From: a bacterium
GTDB lineage: Bacteria > Acidobacteriota > Terriglobia > Terriglobales > Acidobacteriaceae
Direction: 5' to 3'
Assembly: GCA_026225095.1 (NCBI GenBank)
Contig: JAMFSC010000001.1
Coordinates: forward strand, 1-62,206
Length of the DNA: 62,206 nucleotides
Under the pieces are notes generated by a model. That model saw nothing but the letters and a program-made list of their open reading frames with translations, made no database searches and was not told where the DNA came from. Every line of letters begins with the position of its first letter. Position 1 is the first letter of the stretch. The translations under genes were made by a program, and so were the position numbers. Positions 36,879 to 45,057 of the stretch are shown here, piece after piece.

Positions 36879-38261
36879 TCAAGCCCCCGCGATCATCATC
36901 CCCTCAACCCGGATCGTCGGTGCGGCGCTGGCCGAACGAAACACCAGGTCATTCCCGATCGCCACAATATTCCGGTACATGTCCTTCAAATTTCCCGCAA
37001 TCGTAATCTCCTCAACCGGGTACGCGAGCTCACCATTTTCAATCCACATCCCACTCGCCCCCTGCGAGTAGTCCCCCGTCACCAGGTTCACCCCGAACCC
37101 CATCGTCTCCGTCACATAGAGCCCCTGCTTCACATCCCCGATAATCTCAATCGGCGACGCCGTCCCCGGCTCCAGGTAAAAATTCCCCGCCCCAATCCCC
37201 GGAGCCCCCGCCAGCCCCCTCGAAGCGTTCCCCGTCGACTTCATCCCCAGCTTCCGCGCCGTATAGCAGTTCATCACGTAGTTCTTCAACACACCCTTTT
37301 CGACCAGCACCGTCCGCCGCGTCGGCAGCCCCTCCCCATCGAACGGAGCCGTCCCAAACCCTCCAATCCCGTCGTGCACCATCGTCCCGTCATTGACGAC
37401 CGTCACATTCTCCCCCGCCACCTGCTCCCCCAGCAGGTCCGCGAAGAACGTCGCCTTCCGGTAGATCGCATCCCCATTCGCTGCGTCGAAGATATTCCCG
37501 ATGATCGACCGCGCAATCTCCGGCGAAAACACCACCGGCGCCGCCTGCGTCTTCACCTGCCGAGCCCCCAGCCGCCTCAGAGTACGCCGCGCCGCCTCAT
37601 GCCCGATCTCGACCGGATCCTCCAGCTTCTTCACCGTCCGCGAGCTCGAATACCAGTAGTTCCGCTGCATCCCGCCATCGGCCGCCTGCGCAATCGGAGC
37701 CGCCGAGAACCCGCAGTAAGACCGCCTGTAATCCCCCACGAACCCCCGCGAGTTCACCATCACCTTCCGCGAAGTCGACGTATCGAAGTCCCCGCCACCC
37801 GAGTTCGTGATCCGCGGGTCATACCCCATCGCCGCCTCTTCCACCCGCCGCGCCACCTCGATCCGATCCGCCGGAGGCTGTTCATTCACATCCTCAAAAT
37901 AGAGCTTCAAATCCCCCTCAAGCTGGCCAAACTCCTCCACCTCCGGAAGCCCGACAAACGGATCCTCCCCCGTAATCCGCGCCAGCCCCACCGCACCCGA
38001 GACCAGCCGTTCCAGCGACTCCGCCGAAAAGTCCGAAGAAGAGGTATTCGCCGACCGCTGCCCCAGGAACACCCGCAGCCCGATCGCCCGCGACCCCGAC
38101 TCCTTCAGCTGCTCCACCTGCCCCAGCCGCACCAGCGCCGAAAACTCCTCGCCCTCATATACCACGGCCTCGGCATCGGAAGCCCCCGCCCGCAGAGCCC
38201 GCCCTACTACATCCAAAGCCATCTGCTGCAAATCGTTCGTGACTTCGAGTTCAGTGATCAT
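36879..38261 (-). CDS. pmbA: TldE/PmbA subunit of the TldD/TldE metalloprotease
   Basis: Partner of TldD in a heterodimeric zinc protease that degrades unfolded or small proteins and matures some peptides (microcin B17, and CcdA breakdown in E. coli). The 460-residue protein lacks the HExxxH zinc motif, as expected for TldE, and has typical stretches such as 'SGSRAIGLRVFLGQRSANTS', 'YDPRITNSGGGDFDTS', 'DGEGLPTRRTVLVEKG' and 'WIENGELAYPVEEITIAG'. ATG 38261 overlaps the stop of the upstream mini-protein gene by 11 bp, indicating translational coupling. It is the last gene of a five-gene cluster that starts with tldD at 40694. Confidence 0.93.
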   Translation of the reverse strand: MITELEVTNDLQQMALDVVGRALRAGASDAEAVVYEGEEFSALVRLGQVEQLKESGSRAIGLRVFLGQRSANTSSSDFSAESLERLVSGAVGLARITGEDPFVGLPEVEEFGQLEGDLKLYFEDVNEQPPADRIEVARRVEEAAMGYDPRITNSGGGDFDTSTSRKVMVNSRGFVGDYRRSYCGFSAAPIAQAADGGMQRNYWYSSSRTVKKLEDPVEIGHEAARRTLRRLGARQVKTQAAPVVFSPEIARSIIGNIFDAANGDAIYRKATFFADLLGEQVAGENVTVVNDGTMVHDGIGGFGTAPFDGEGLPTRRTVLVEKGVLKNYVMNCYTARKLGMKSTGNASRGLAGAPGIGAGNFYLEPGTASPIEIIGDVKQGLYVTETMGFGVNLVTGDYSQGASGMWIENGELAYPVEEITIAGNLKDMYRNIVAIGNDLVFRSASAAPTIRVEGMMIAGA

Positions 38262-38583
38262 CGTTGTAGCTTTCCTCTTCTGGTTCGATTGCCAAGCTTG
38301 CGGTGCGCAGCGTTCCGTCAAAGCAATCGCCAAGAGAGCAGCCTTCGTTGCGCTGCCTATGCTCCGCACGCTCAGGCATCCTGCCGTTTTCGGAAGACGA
38401 ATAGAGGCCGACAGCCCCCTTGCACTCCGGGCAACGTAGGCGTGGATCCGCCATTCTTATAGCTATCGACGCGGCGACAGTGTGCCACCCATAGACACGA
38501 CCCAGTCCCGGGCGCTTGTGCATATGCTTTACGTCAACGATCCGCATGGACGAAGGATACAGATATTCGGAAGTAAGTATCAC
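38251..38583 (-). CDS. CxxC/EHR mini-protein B, unknown function (paralogue of 38936..39244)
   Basis: A 110-residue protein. The central part reads 'RLRCPECKGAV...AEHRQRNEGCSLGDCF': a CxxC pair, an EHR triad and a second Cys cluster that probably bind one zinc. Aligned with the second mini-protein at 38936-39244 it shares K.G.G..Y..W..V, RC..C.G.V, P..EHR and CS.G in the same order. The GTG start 38583 overlaps the nucleotidyltransferase stop (GTGA), and the stop overlaps the pmbA start by 11 bp, so it is made as part of the tldD-pmbA message. No family name is known to me. Confidence 0.78.
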   Translation of the reverse strand: MILTSEYLYPSSMRIVDVKHMHKRPGLGRVYGWHTVAASIAIRMADPRLRCPECKGAVGLYSSSENGRMPERAEHRQRNEGCSLGDCFDGTLRTASLAIEPEEESYNDDH

Positions 38584-38888
38584 ACCGCATACAGCACTTC
38601 GTGAGTCCTCTCAACCTCTCTCCGGAAGTAAGGATTGCGAATAGCCGTGCGCATGACAAGATCGACCTTCCGCGAGAACAGGTGCATCAGCCCTTCCCTT
38701 AGGCCGAAATAAGTCTCAAAGTTTTCGCCGAGTTCGAGAGGCTGGAACTCCACCAGGAAGTCGATATCACTCCGCTCCGCATCGAAGTCATCCCGCAGCG
38801 CCGACCCAAAAACGGCCAAACGGCGCACCCGATACTCACGGCAGAGCCGTTCGATCTCGGTGCGCCGTTCTGTGATCTGCGCAATCAT
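38580..38888 (-). CDS. MNT/MntA-type nucleotidyltransferase domain protein
   Basis: A 102-residue minimal nucleotidyltransferase with 'VRRLAVFGSALRDDFDAERS' and 'SDIDFLVEF' (GSx10DxD catalytic pattern, about residues 28-47), followed by the 'LREGLMHLFSRKVDLVM' end typical of MntA-type proteins. Such proteins are usually antitoxins that AMPylate a HEPN toxin, but no HEPN gene lies beside it. It is coupled at its stop to mini-protein B and 47 bp downstream of mini-protein A. It might modify a component of this cluster, which is inference only. Confidence 0.85.
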   Translation of the reverse strand: MIAQITERRTEIERLCREYRVRRLAVFGSALRDDFDAERSDIDFLVEFQPLELGENFETYFGLREGLMHLFSRKVDLVMRTAIRNPYFRREVERTHEVLYAV

Positions 38889-38935
38889 AGGCCTATCCTA
38901 CTCGATGAGGCCCAACAGCAGCGCTCTCGATCTCC

Positions 38936-39244
38936 TTACCGAACCGGATGCTCCGAGACCCGTGCCCCGCGTCCATCGGTCGCCTTGCGGAAGACCATTC
39001 CACCCGAGCAAAACTCTCCGTCGATCGCCGACCGATGCTCCACATACGGAACCGTCCCCGGCTTGCCCGTCCGGCCCAGGATCTTTACCTCACCCTGGCA
39101 GTCCTTGCAGCGAAACTCCGTATCCAGATCAGACATCGCCACGGCCACGTTCTTGACCTTCCAGAACGGCTCATAACCGCCTCCGAGCTTTACTCGTCTG
39201 CGCTTCACTTCACACTCATACATCTTCTCGCGCTCGGCTGCCAT
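38936..39244 (-). CDS. CxxC/EHR mini-protein A, unknown function (paralogue of 38251..38583)
   Basis: A 102-residue protein. It has 'EFRCKDCQGEVKILG', 'VPYVEHRSAIDGEFCSGGMV': a CxxC, an EHR and a CS.G group in the same order as mini-protein B; a conserved 'W.V....VA' precedes the CxxC. Probably one zinc is bound. ATG 39244 is 4 bp past the tldD stop and has AGGAAG upstream. It lies between tldD and the nucleotidyltransferase. No membrane segment or signal peptide. Confidence 0.78.
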   Translation of the reverse strand: MAAEREKMYECEVKRRRVKLGGGYEPFWKVKNVAVAMSDLDTEFRCKDCQGEVKILGRTGKPGTVPYVEHRSAIDGEFCSGGMVFRKATDGRGARVSEHPVR

Positions 39245-39248
39245 GGTT

Positions 39249-40694
39249 TTATCTTCCTGTTCCCCCGACCGTCATGCGGTCGAGCTTCACTGTGGGCATC
39301 CCTACGCCGACCGGCACGCTCTGCCCGGCCTTGCCGCAGGTTCCAATACCTTCATCGAGGGCTAGATCGTTCCCCACCATCGACACGTACTTCAACGCCT
39401 CCGGCCCATTCCCGATCAAGGTCGCACCCTTCACCGGCCGAGTCACCCGACCATCTTCGATCAGGTATGCCTCGCTCGCCGAAAACACAAACTTGCCGTT
39501 CGTGATGTCCACCTGCCCACCGCCGAAGTTCACCGCATAGAGCCCGCGCTTCACGCTCTTGATGATGTCTTCCGGCATATCGTCGCCGTTCAGCATGTAG
39601 GTATTCGTCATCCGTGGCATCGGGATATGGTGATAACTCTCCCGCCGCCCCGACCCCGTATTCGGCATCCCCATCAGCCGCGAGTTCAGCTTGTCCGAAA
39701 GAAACCCCTTCAGAATCCCGTTCTCGATCAGAACCGTCTCCTGCGTCGGTGTCCCCTCGTCATCCACATTCAGCGATCCACGCCGATTCGCCATCGTCCC
39801 GTTATCGACGACCGTCACCTTCGACGAAGCCACCTTCTGCCCCATCAAACCCGCAAACGCCGACGTCTTCTTCCGGTTGAAGTCCGCCTCCAACCCATGC
39901 CCCACGGCCTCATGCAGCAGCACCCCAGGCCAACCCGGCCCAAGCACGACTTCCATCTCACCCGCCGGAGCCTCCACCGCATCCAGCTGCAGAATCGCCG
40001 TCCGGGCTGCCTCCGAAGCAAAGTGCTCCGGGCTCTTCTCCCCTTCGAAGAAGTCGAGCATCACCCGGCCACCCCCACCTGAAGTCCCCTTCGAGGTATT
40101 GACCCCGTCCTTCGCAATCACAAAGACATTCAGCCGGGCCAGAGGCTGCGTATCGCTTGCAAACGTCCCATCGGACGCCGCCACAAGAATCCGCCGCAGC
40201 TCATCGTTGATCCCCGCCCGCACCTGCGTAATCCGAGGGTCGTAAGCCCGAGCCGCCCTGTCCGCCCGCTCGATCAGCTTCAGCTTCGCCGCAATCTCCG
40301 AGTCCGTCTCCGCCCCTGCAACCGGATAGAGCGAAGCCGAAGCCTCCGTATGCCGGAAGCCGCTCATTATCTCCTTTGCCGGGCCGCTCGCGATCAACGC
40401 CGCAGTCCGCGCCGCCTTCAGCAGCCGCTCACTCGAAAGATCGTCCGTATACGCATACCCGGTACGCTCACCCGAAAGCACCCGAATCCCACACCCGACG
40501 CTGATCCCCTGGCTGGCCGTCTTGACCAGGCCCTCATCCACACCCAGAGAGGTCGAAGTCACCGACTCAAAATAAAGATCCGCATACTCCCCACCCGCCG
40601 AAAGTGCCTCCCCGAGGCAGCGCTCCATCAACCGTTCCGACAGGCCTAATTTCTCGATGAAGTAACGTTTGTGGTCCGCGTGGGAAAGTGTCAT
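39249..40694 (-). CDS. tldD: TldD catalytic subunit of the TldD/TldE metalloprotease
   Basis: A 481-residue zinc metalloprotease subunit with HEAVGHGLEAD (HExxxH at 261-266). Other family blocks are 'DGVNTSKGTSGGGGR', 'VVDNGTMANRRGSLNVDDEG' and 'GGGQVDITNGKFVFSASEAY'. With TldE (pmbA, 36879-38261) it forms a heterodimer. It is the first gene of the cluster tldD - mini-protein A - nucleotidyltransferase - mini-protein B - pmbA. A HigBA-like pair lies 100 bp upstream on the same strand. In E. coli TldD/E degrades the antitoxin CcdA. Confidence 0.95.
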   Translation of the reverse strand: MTLSHADHKRYFIEKLGLSERLMERCLGEALSAGGEYADLYFESVTSTSLGVDEGLVKTASQGISVGCGIRVLSGERTGYAYTDDLSSERLLKAARTAALIASGPAKEIMSGFRHTEASASLYPVAGAETDSEIAAKLKLIERADRAARAYDPRITQVRAGINDELRRILVAASDGTFASDTQPLARLNVFVIAKDGVNTSKGTSGGGGRVMLDFFEGEKSPEHFASEAARTAILQLDAVEAPAGEMEVVLGPGWPGVLLHEAVGHGLEADFNRKKTSAFAGLMGQKVASSKVTVVDNGTMANRRGSLNVDDEGTPTQETVLIENGILKGFLSDKLNSRLMGMPNTGSGRRESYHHIPMPRMTNTYMLNGDDMPEDIIKSVKRGLYAVNFGGGQVDITNGKFVFSASEAYLIEDGRVTRPVKGATLIGNGPEALKYVSMVGNDLALDEGIGTCGKAGQSVPVGVGMPTVKLDRMTVGGTGR

Positions 40695-40794
40695 CTCTGC
40701 CTATGATAGGCTACGCATGGGCCGACGGCAACTCACCGTTCCTTCCTCCGCTCAAACCCCTTTGTTTGCCATACCCCTCTTGCCTTAACCGCGC

Positions 40795-41169
40795 TCAGGA
40801 AGAGGGAGCCACGACCTTCTTTCTCCCCCTTCCAGATTTTTCGCGCTTCTCCGTAAGATCCCCCAGCTTCAACGTGTAGGGCTTCCGATTAGGAAACTCC
40901 GCCACCAGGCGCAGCCTTCCACCCATCGCCTCCACATAGCTGCTCATCGTCGAGAGCAGCATATCCGCCCTCCGCTCCATCCGCGAGACACTATCCTGTT
41001 CCACCCCAAGAAGCTCCGCCACCCGCTCCTGAGTCAGGTGCTGCACCGACCGAAGATCCCGCAGCGTCATCTCCTCCTCGATCATCTCCTGCGTCCGCGC
41101 CGCAATCTCAGCTCGCATCTCCGGGGGAAGACTCTTCAGAACACTCTCAAGGGACATGGCCATCTTCAT
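40795..41169 (-). CDS. XRE-family antitoxin (HigA-like)
   Basis: A 124-residue helix-turn-helix protein. Residues about 40-90 ('LTQERVAELLGVEQDSVSRM') form an XRE HTH, and the acidic N-terminus 'QEMIEEEMTLRDLR' and the basic C-terminal tail suggest the antitoxin side of a type II system. The ATG at 41169 overlaps the toxin stop (ATGA). Autoregulation by the pair is expected for the family. tldD starts 100 bp downstream. Confidence 0.85.
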   Translation of the reverse strand: MKMAMSLESVLKSLPPEMRAEIAARTQEMIEEEMTLRDLRSVQHLTQERVAELLGVEQDSVSRMERRADMLLSTMSSYVEAMGGRLRLVAEFPNRKPYTLKLGDLTEKREKSGRGRKKVVAPSS

Positions 41170-41522
41170 TCTCCTTCGCGCTTCAGTTTCGCAAGGTGGT
41201 CTGCGTACCGTTCATCGGCGATCCGAATGAGCCGCTCGTAGAATCTACTCTGCTTCACTTCCGACTTACTGCCGCCCGTAAGCAGGATCGCCTTCCGTCT
41301 CGGATCGAAGGCTACCCGCCACTCACCGTCCGACAGGGTAATTCTCAACTCCTTCATGTTCGAGTAGGAGGAACCCTTCAGTGTGTCGACGTGCGGCCTG
41401 TTCAGTTGCGGGCCGAACTGTTCCAGTACTCCGGCCGCCGCGAACACCGCAACTTGTACGGCTCTGGGCTCAGCGCGAAGCTCTGCGAGATAGGCTTCGT
41501 GAACTTCAACGACCCAGTTCAT
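41166..41522 (-). CDS. HigB/RelE-like toxin (phage-derived Gp49-like family)
   Basis: A 118-residue protein with the RelE-like core: 'EVHEAYLAELRAEPRAVQ', 'VDTLKGSSYSNMKELRI', 'GEWRVAFDPRRKAILLTGGS' and 'FYERLIRIADERYADHLAKL'. These are HigB/Gp49-type mRNA interferase features. The toxin comes first and the antitoxin second (HigBA order), with a 4-bp overlap. It lies close upstream of tldD. Confidence 0.87.
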   Translation of the reverse strand: MNWVVEVHEAYLAELRAEPRAVQVAVFAAAGVLEQFGPQLNRPHVDTLKGSSYSNMKELRITLSDGEWRVAFDPRRKAILLTGGSKSEVKQSRFYERLIRIADERYADHLAKLKREGE

Positions 41523-41577
41523 TCCTACAGTATGACCTCAAATCCATATGCCGTCAAAGGCATTTTACCTTGACGAT

Positions 41578-42483
41578 CTACCGCCCCCCACTCGGATCCC
41601 CGCTCCCCGCCACATTCAGATCCACCAGTGTCCCCGGCTCCCCCGGTGGATAACAGTTCCCATCCTTCCCATAAGTCGCCGCACAAGAAGCCGTCACCTC
41701 CGGCCGCCGTGGCGACTGCGCATACTGCCACACCACCACATCCGAAATCCCACTACCCCCCCTCGCCGGTGGAGCCACCGTACACCCCGGAGCCGGACCC
41801 GCCGGCGCGCAGGCATCCTGATAAACCCAGACCGCGACCGGACGCCGATGCTCCGCCACCACATGCTCCCGAATATCCTGAATCGTCGTCACCCCCTTTC
41901 CCGGACCATCCGGAGCTGGCTGCCCACTCGCATAAACCCCCGGCCTGTAGTAGGAGGCCGCCACCGCCTCCGTCCACCCAAACAGATACGCCGCCTGCTC
42001 CTCCAGCAACCGACCACCCTCCTCCTGGTCCAGAAAGAGAATCGTCCCGGCCGGGAAACCCTCCGCCTTAGCCGCCGCAACAGCCTTCACCGCATCCTGC
42101 CGCCCCAACTCCCCCGGCTTCATCTTCGCGGCGACAATCTGCCTGTCGAACCGCCCATTCGCCAGCACCAGGAACCCGTACCCCATCGCCCGCAGCGCTG
42201 CCCGCTTGCCCAGCCAGCCGTTGGTCTTCTCCCCTGGAGGCGGAGTCAGCCAATAACCCGTATAGGCGAACTGCTTCTTCAGCCGCCCCATCGCCTCATC
42301 CCCCGGGTATTCGTTCCGATCGAACCCAACGAAGTCCGCCACAGCCGCAGCGGGCTGTGGCGTCCGTTCTTGCGGACCCGCATCCACCTTCCGCGCCCCG
42401 CAAGACCCAACCCCCGCCAACGCCATCGCCAAACCAACTTCGAGAAGCCGCAAGCACCCACCTCCAGATAGACTCTTCAACAT
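41578..42483 (-). CDS. Glycoside hydrolase-like (Rv2525c-like/DUF1906) exported protein, possible lipoprotein
   Basis: A 301-residue protein with a signal peptide and possible lipobox (VGSC, Cys about residue 28). The domain starting 'DFVGFDRNEYPGDEAM' resembles the DUF1906/Rv2525c-like TIM barrel that also includes GH25-like proteins; 'TGYWLTPPPG', 'GTILFLDQEEGGRLL' and 'YYRPGVYASG' match its strands. The active-site acidic residues cannot be placed with certainty. Expected outside the cytoplasm. The start ATG 42483 lies where the signal peptide begins. Confidence 0.72.
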   Translation of the reverse strand: MLKSLSGGGCLRLLEVGLAMALAGVGSCGARKVDAGPQERTPQPAAAVADFVGFDRNEYPGDEAMGRLKKQFAYTGYWLTPPPGEKTNGWLGKRAALRAMGYGFLVLANGRFDRQIVAAKMKPGELGRQDAVKAVAAAKAEGFPAGTILFLDQEEGGRLLEEQAAYLFGWTEAVAASYYRPGVYASGQPAPDGPGKGVTTIQDIREHVVAEHRRPVAVWVYQDACAPAGPAPGCTVAPPARGGSGISDVVVWQYAQSPRRPEVTASCAATYGKDGNCYPPGEPGTLVDLNVAGSGDPSGGR

Positions 42484-42640
42484 CGAACGTTACCAGCGCC
42501 ACCCAGTATCAACGCAACTCGGCGTCTTTTCCGTCATCCAAACGTCATCTTGGAACGTCGGCCTGTCCACCCCACCTGGCATGAGACCATCAGAGCCGAG
42601 CCGAATCCACGCAGCGATACCTGATCGAGAGCCTGAAACC

Positions 42641-43213
42641 ATGAAATTCAGTCGTCTTTCTTCCCGCCCGGCCCGCTCCTCCCCCATTGTCGTCGAAGAC
42701 CCACGCTACCCACTTGGCAAATTCGAGCGCCCCGACCCCATCACGCCCGAGATCCTCCTCTACTCCATCGGCACCCTCGCCGAGCTCCCCAGCCGTCTCC
42801 GCAACGCCACCCGAAACCTCGCCCCCGACCAGATCGATACCCCCTACCGCGCCGGCGGCTGGACCGTCCGCCAACTCGTCCACCACGTCGCCGACAGCCA
42901 CATGAACGCCTTCATCCGCATCCGCCTCGCCCTCACCGAGGATTGGCCCACCATCAAGCCCTATGACGAAAAAGCCTGGGCCCTCCTCCACGACTCCTTC
43001 TCCCCCATCGAGTGGAGCCTCGGGCTCATCGAAAGTCTTCACGCCCGCTGGGTCATGCTCCTCCAGTCCCTCGCCCCCTCCCAGTTCCAGCGCGGCTTCG
43101 TCCACCCCGAAAGCGGCCGCATGACCATCGAGACCGCCACCCTCCTCTACGCCTGGCACTCCCGCCACCACACCGCTCACATCAACAAACTCCGCGCCCG
43201 CGAAGGCTGGTAA
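42641..43213 (+). CDS. DinB/YfiT-family (bacillithiol transferase-like) protein
   Basis: A 190-residue metal-binding four-helix protein. 'RYPLGKFERPDPITPE' at the N-terminus, 'GWTVRQLVHHVADSHMNAFI' (metal His near residue 90) and 'YAWHSRHHTAHINKLR' (last His pair) match YfiT/BstA. BstA transfers bacillithiol to electrophiles, but other homologues differ in substrate and thiol use is uncertain in Acidobacteria. ATG 42641 has a weak site (GAGAG). It is followed by the VWFA pair on the same strand. Confidence 0.85.
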   Translation: MKFSRLSSRPARSSPIVVEDPRYPLGKFERPDPITPEILLYSIGTLAELPSRLRNATRNLAPDQIDTPYRAGGWTVRQLVHHVADSHMNAFIRIRLALTEDWPTIKPYDEKAWALLHDSFSPIEWSLGLIESLHARWVMLLQSLAPSQFQRGFVHPESGRMTIETATLLYAWHSRHHTAHINKLRAREGW

Positions 43214-43443
43214 ACATCAGAAGCACCATACGGCCCCCCGTTCAGGTCTGATATTTTGGGACCGTATGCAAGCGGAGGAGGCCGAAGTTTGCGCCACACG
43301 ACGACCACTCAAGCCCGCCCCCGTGCCATCCAAAATATATTCGCCGCTTCCCGCGTGGATCGGTCGCAATCCGTGTTCTCTCCCCCAAGTTCCCCTGCGT
43401 CGCATTCCTCACCGACCTCACAACCCACCCCGTGCGAGGCCTC

Positions 43444-45057
43444 ATGATCGACCTGCAGCGCCACAAGTTCTCCGTCCTCCTGCTCTCTCTCCTCTTCGCC
43501 ACCCTCCCCGCCCAGCAACCCACCCCGCCGCCCGCTCCACCCACACAATCCGCCCCGCCCTCCCAAACCCCAGGCGCCCCCCTCACCCCCGACGCCAGCG
43601 GCCTCTACACCATCCGCCGCAACGCCCGCCTCGTCATCCTCGACGTCGTCGTCACCGACCACAAGGGCAACCTCATCAAGGATCTCAAGCGCGAAGACTT
43701 CCACGTCACCGAATCGAAGGAAGACCAGACCATCCTCAACTTCGAGGAGACCGGCTCCCACCTCCCCGACCCCACCTCCGCCATCGATTCCACCGCCGAC
43801 CTCGACCGCGTCGCCCCCCGCGCCCCCGTCAACATCATCCTCCTCGACGAGTTCAACACCCGTTTCGAGGACATGGCCTTCGCCCGCTACTCCCTCAAGA
43901 AGTTCCTCGAAAAGCAGCCCGACAAGCTCACGACGCCCACCATGCTCCTCGCCGTCACTCTCGAAAAGTTCACCGTCGTCAAGGACTACACCCAGAACAA
44001 GCAGCAGCTCATCGACGCCCTCGACCACCACTTCGTCGCCTACCCCTGGCAGGCCCACCAGTTCGCCTGGGTCGCCGAGCGCTACGGAACCGCCTTCGGA
44101 ACCCTCATGCGCGTCGCCGAGGCCACCGAAGGCCACCCCGGCCACAAGAACATGATCTGGATCGGCCGAGGCTTTCCCGCCATCAACTTCGCCAACGTCC
44201 CCCTCGACGGCCAGACCCGCGTCAACAACTACGTCCAGAGCTGCGTCAACATGCTCCGCGACGCCCGCATCACCCTCTACACCATCGACCCCGCCGGCCT
44301 CCAGGTCAACAACTCCTACGGCTCCGCCGCCGAGTTCAACGATCCCTTCGGCGGCAACTACCAGTTCGCCAAACTCGCCACCGCCACCGGCGGCAAAGCC
44401 CTCTACGGACGCAACGACGTCGACGCCGAGATCGGAACCACCGTCCGCGACGGCGAAAGCTTCTACACCCTCACCTACCGTCCTGACAACACCTCCCGCG
44501 ACCCCCAGAAGTTCCGCAAGATCCAGGTCACCCTCTCCCGCCCCGACCTCATCGCCACCACCCGCGAGGGCTACTACCTCCAATACGGCCCCGGCCGCGT
44601 CGACCCCCAGAAGCCCTCCCGCCGCCTCGCCTTCGACCTCGTCTCCGCCGCCGACTCCACCATGGTCTACGACGCCGTACCCATGACCGTCCGCCCCGAC
44701 CCCGCCACCCCCGACTCCTACATCGTCCACGTCGATGCTCGCGGCCTCGTCTGGACCTTCGCCACCGATACCGAGCCCCGCAAAGCCGACATCGTCCTCA
44801 TGACCACCACCTTCGACAAGAAGGGCAAGGAGCTCAAGCGCGAGGCCCAGGCCATGAAGTTCGCCGCCCCCGCCAACATGCCCCCCACCGGTCGCATCGA
44901 GCGTGGCATCGAGGTCCACGTCAAGTTCGACCACGACCCCAAGGCCGTCCGCGCCCGCATCGTCGTCCGCGTCACCCAGACCGGCCGCCTCGGAACCGCC
45001 GACCTCCCCCTCGGCCCCCAGGCCGCCGTCACCCCGCCCCCACCCCCGACGCAATGA
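43444..45057 (+). CDS. VWFA-related domain protein, acidobacterial type (secreted)
   Basis: A 537-residue exported protein with a signal peptide (about 1-24), a Pro/Thr-rich linker, then 'LVILDVVVTDHKGNLIKDL' and 'NIILLDEFNTRF', which are the opening strands of the 'VWFA-related Acidobacterial' family. It has the expected alpha/beta middle and a beta-sandwich-like C-terminus. The MIDAS acidic residues are in 'LLDEFN'. ATG 43444 has GAGG 4 nt upstream; GTG 43432 is possible. Its TGA overlaps the ATG of the next VWFA gene (ATGA). The biological role of the family is unknown. Confidence 0.88.
   Translation: MIDLQRHKFSVLLLSLLFATLPAQQPTPPPAPPTQSAPPSQTPGAPLTPDASGLYTIRRNARLVILDVVVTDHKGNLIKDLKREDFHVTESKEDQTILNFEETGSHLPDPTSAIDSTADLDRVAPRAPVNIILLDEFNTRFEDMAFARYSLKKFLEKQPDKLTTPTMLLAVTLEKFTVVKDYTQNKQQLIDALDHHFVAYPWQAHQFAWVAERYGTAFGTLMRVAEATEGHPGHKNMIWIGRGFPAINFANVPLDGQTRVNNYVQSCVNMLRDARITLYTIDPAGLQVNNSYGSAAEFNDPFGGNYQFAKLATATGGKALYGRNDVDAEIGTTVRDGESFYTLTYRPDNTSRDPQKFRKIQVTLSRPDLIATTREGYYLQYGPGRVDPQKPSRRLAFDLVSAADSTMVYDAVPMTVRPDPATPDSYIVHVDARGLVWTFATDTEPRKADIVLMTTTFDKKGKELKREAQAMKFAAPANMPPTGRIERGIEVHVKFDHDPKAVRARIVVRVTQTGRLGTADLPLGPQAAVTPPPPPTQ

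Noticed and set aside
38580..38888. MNT/HEPN toxin-antitoxin pair
   Set aside because: Only the MNT half is present; neighbours are CxxC/EHR mini-proteins, not a HEPN protein.
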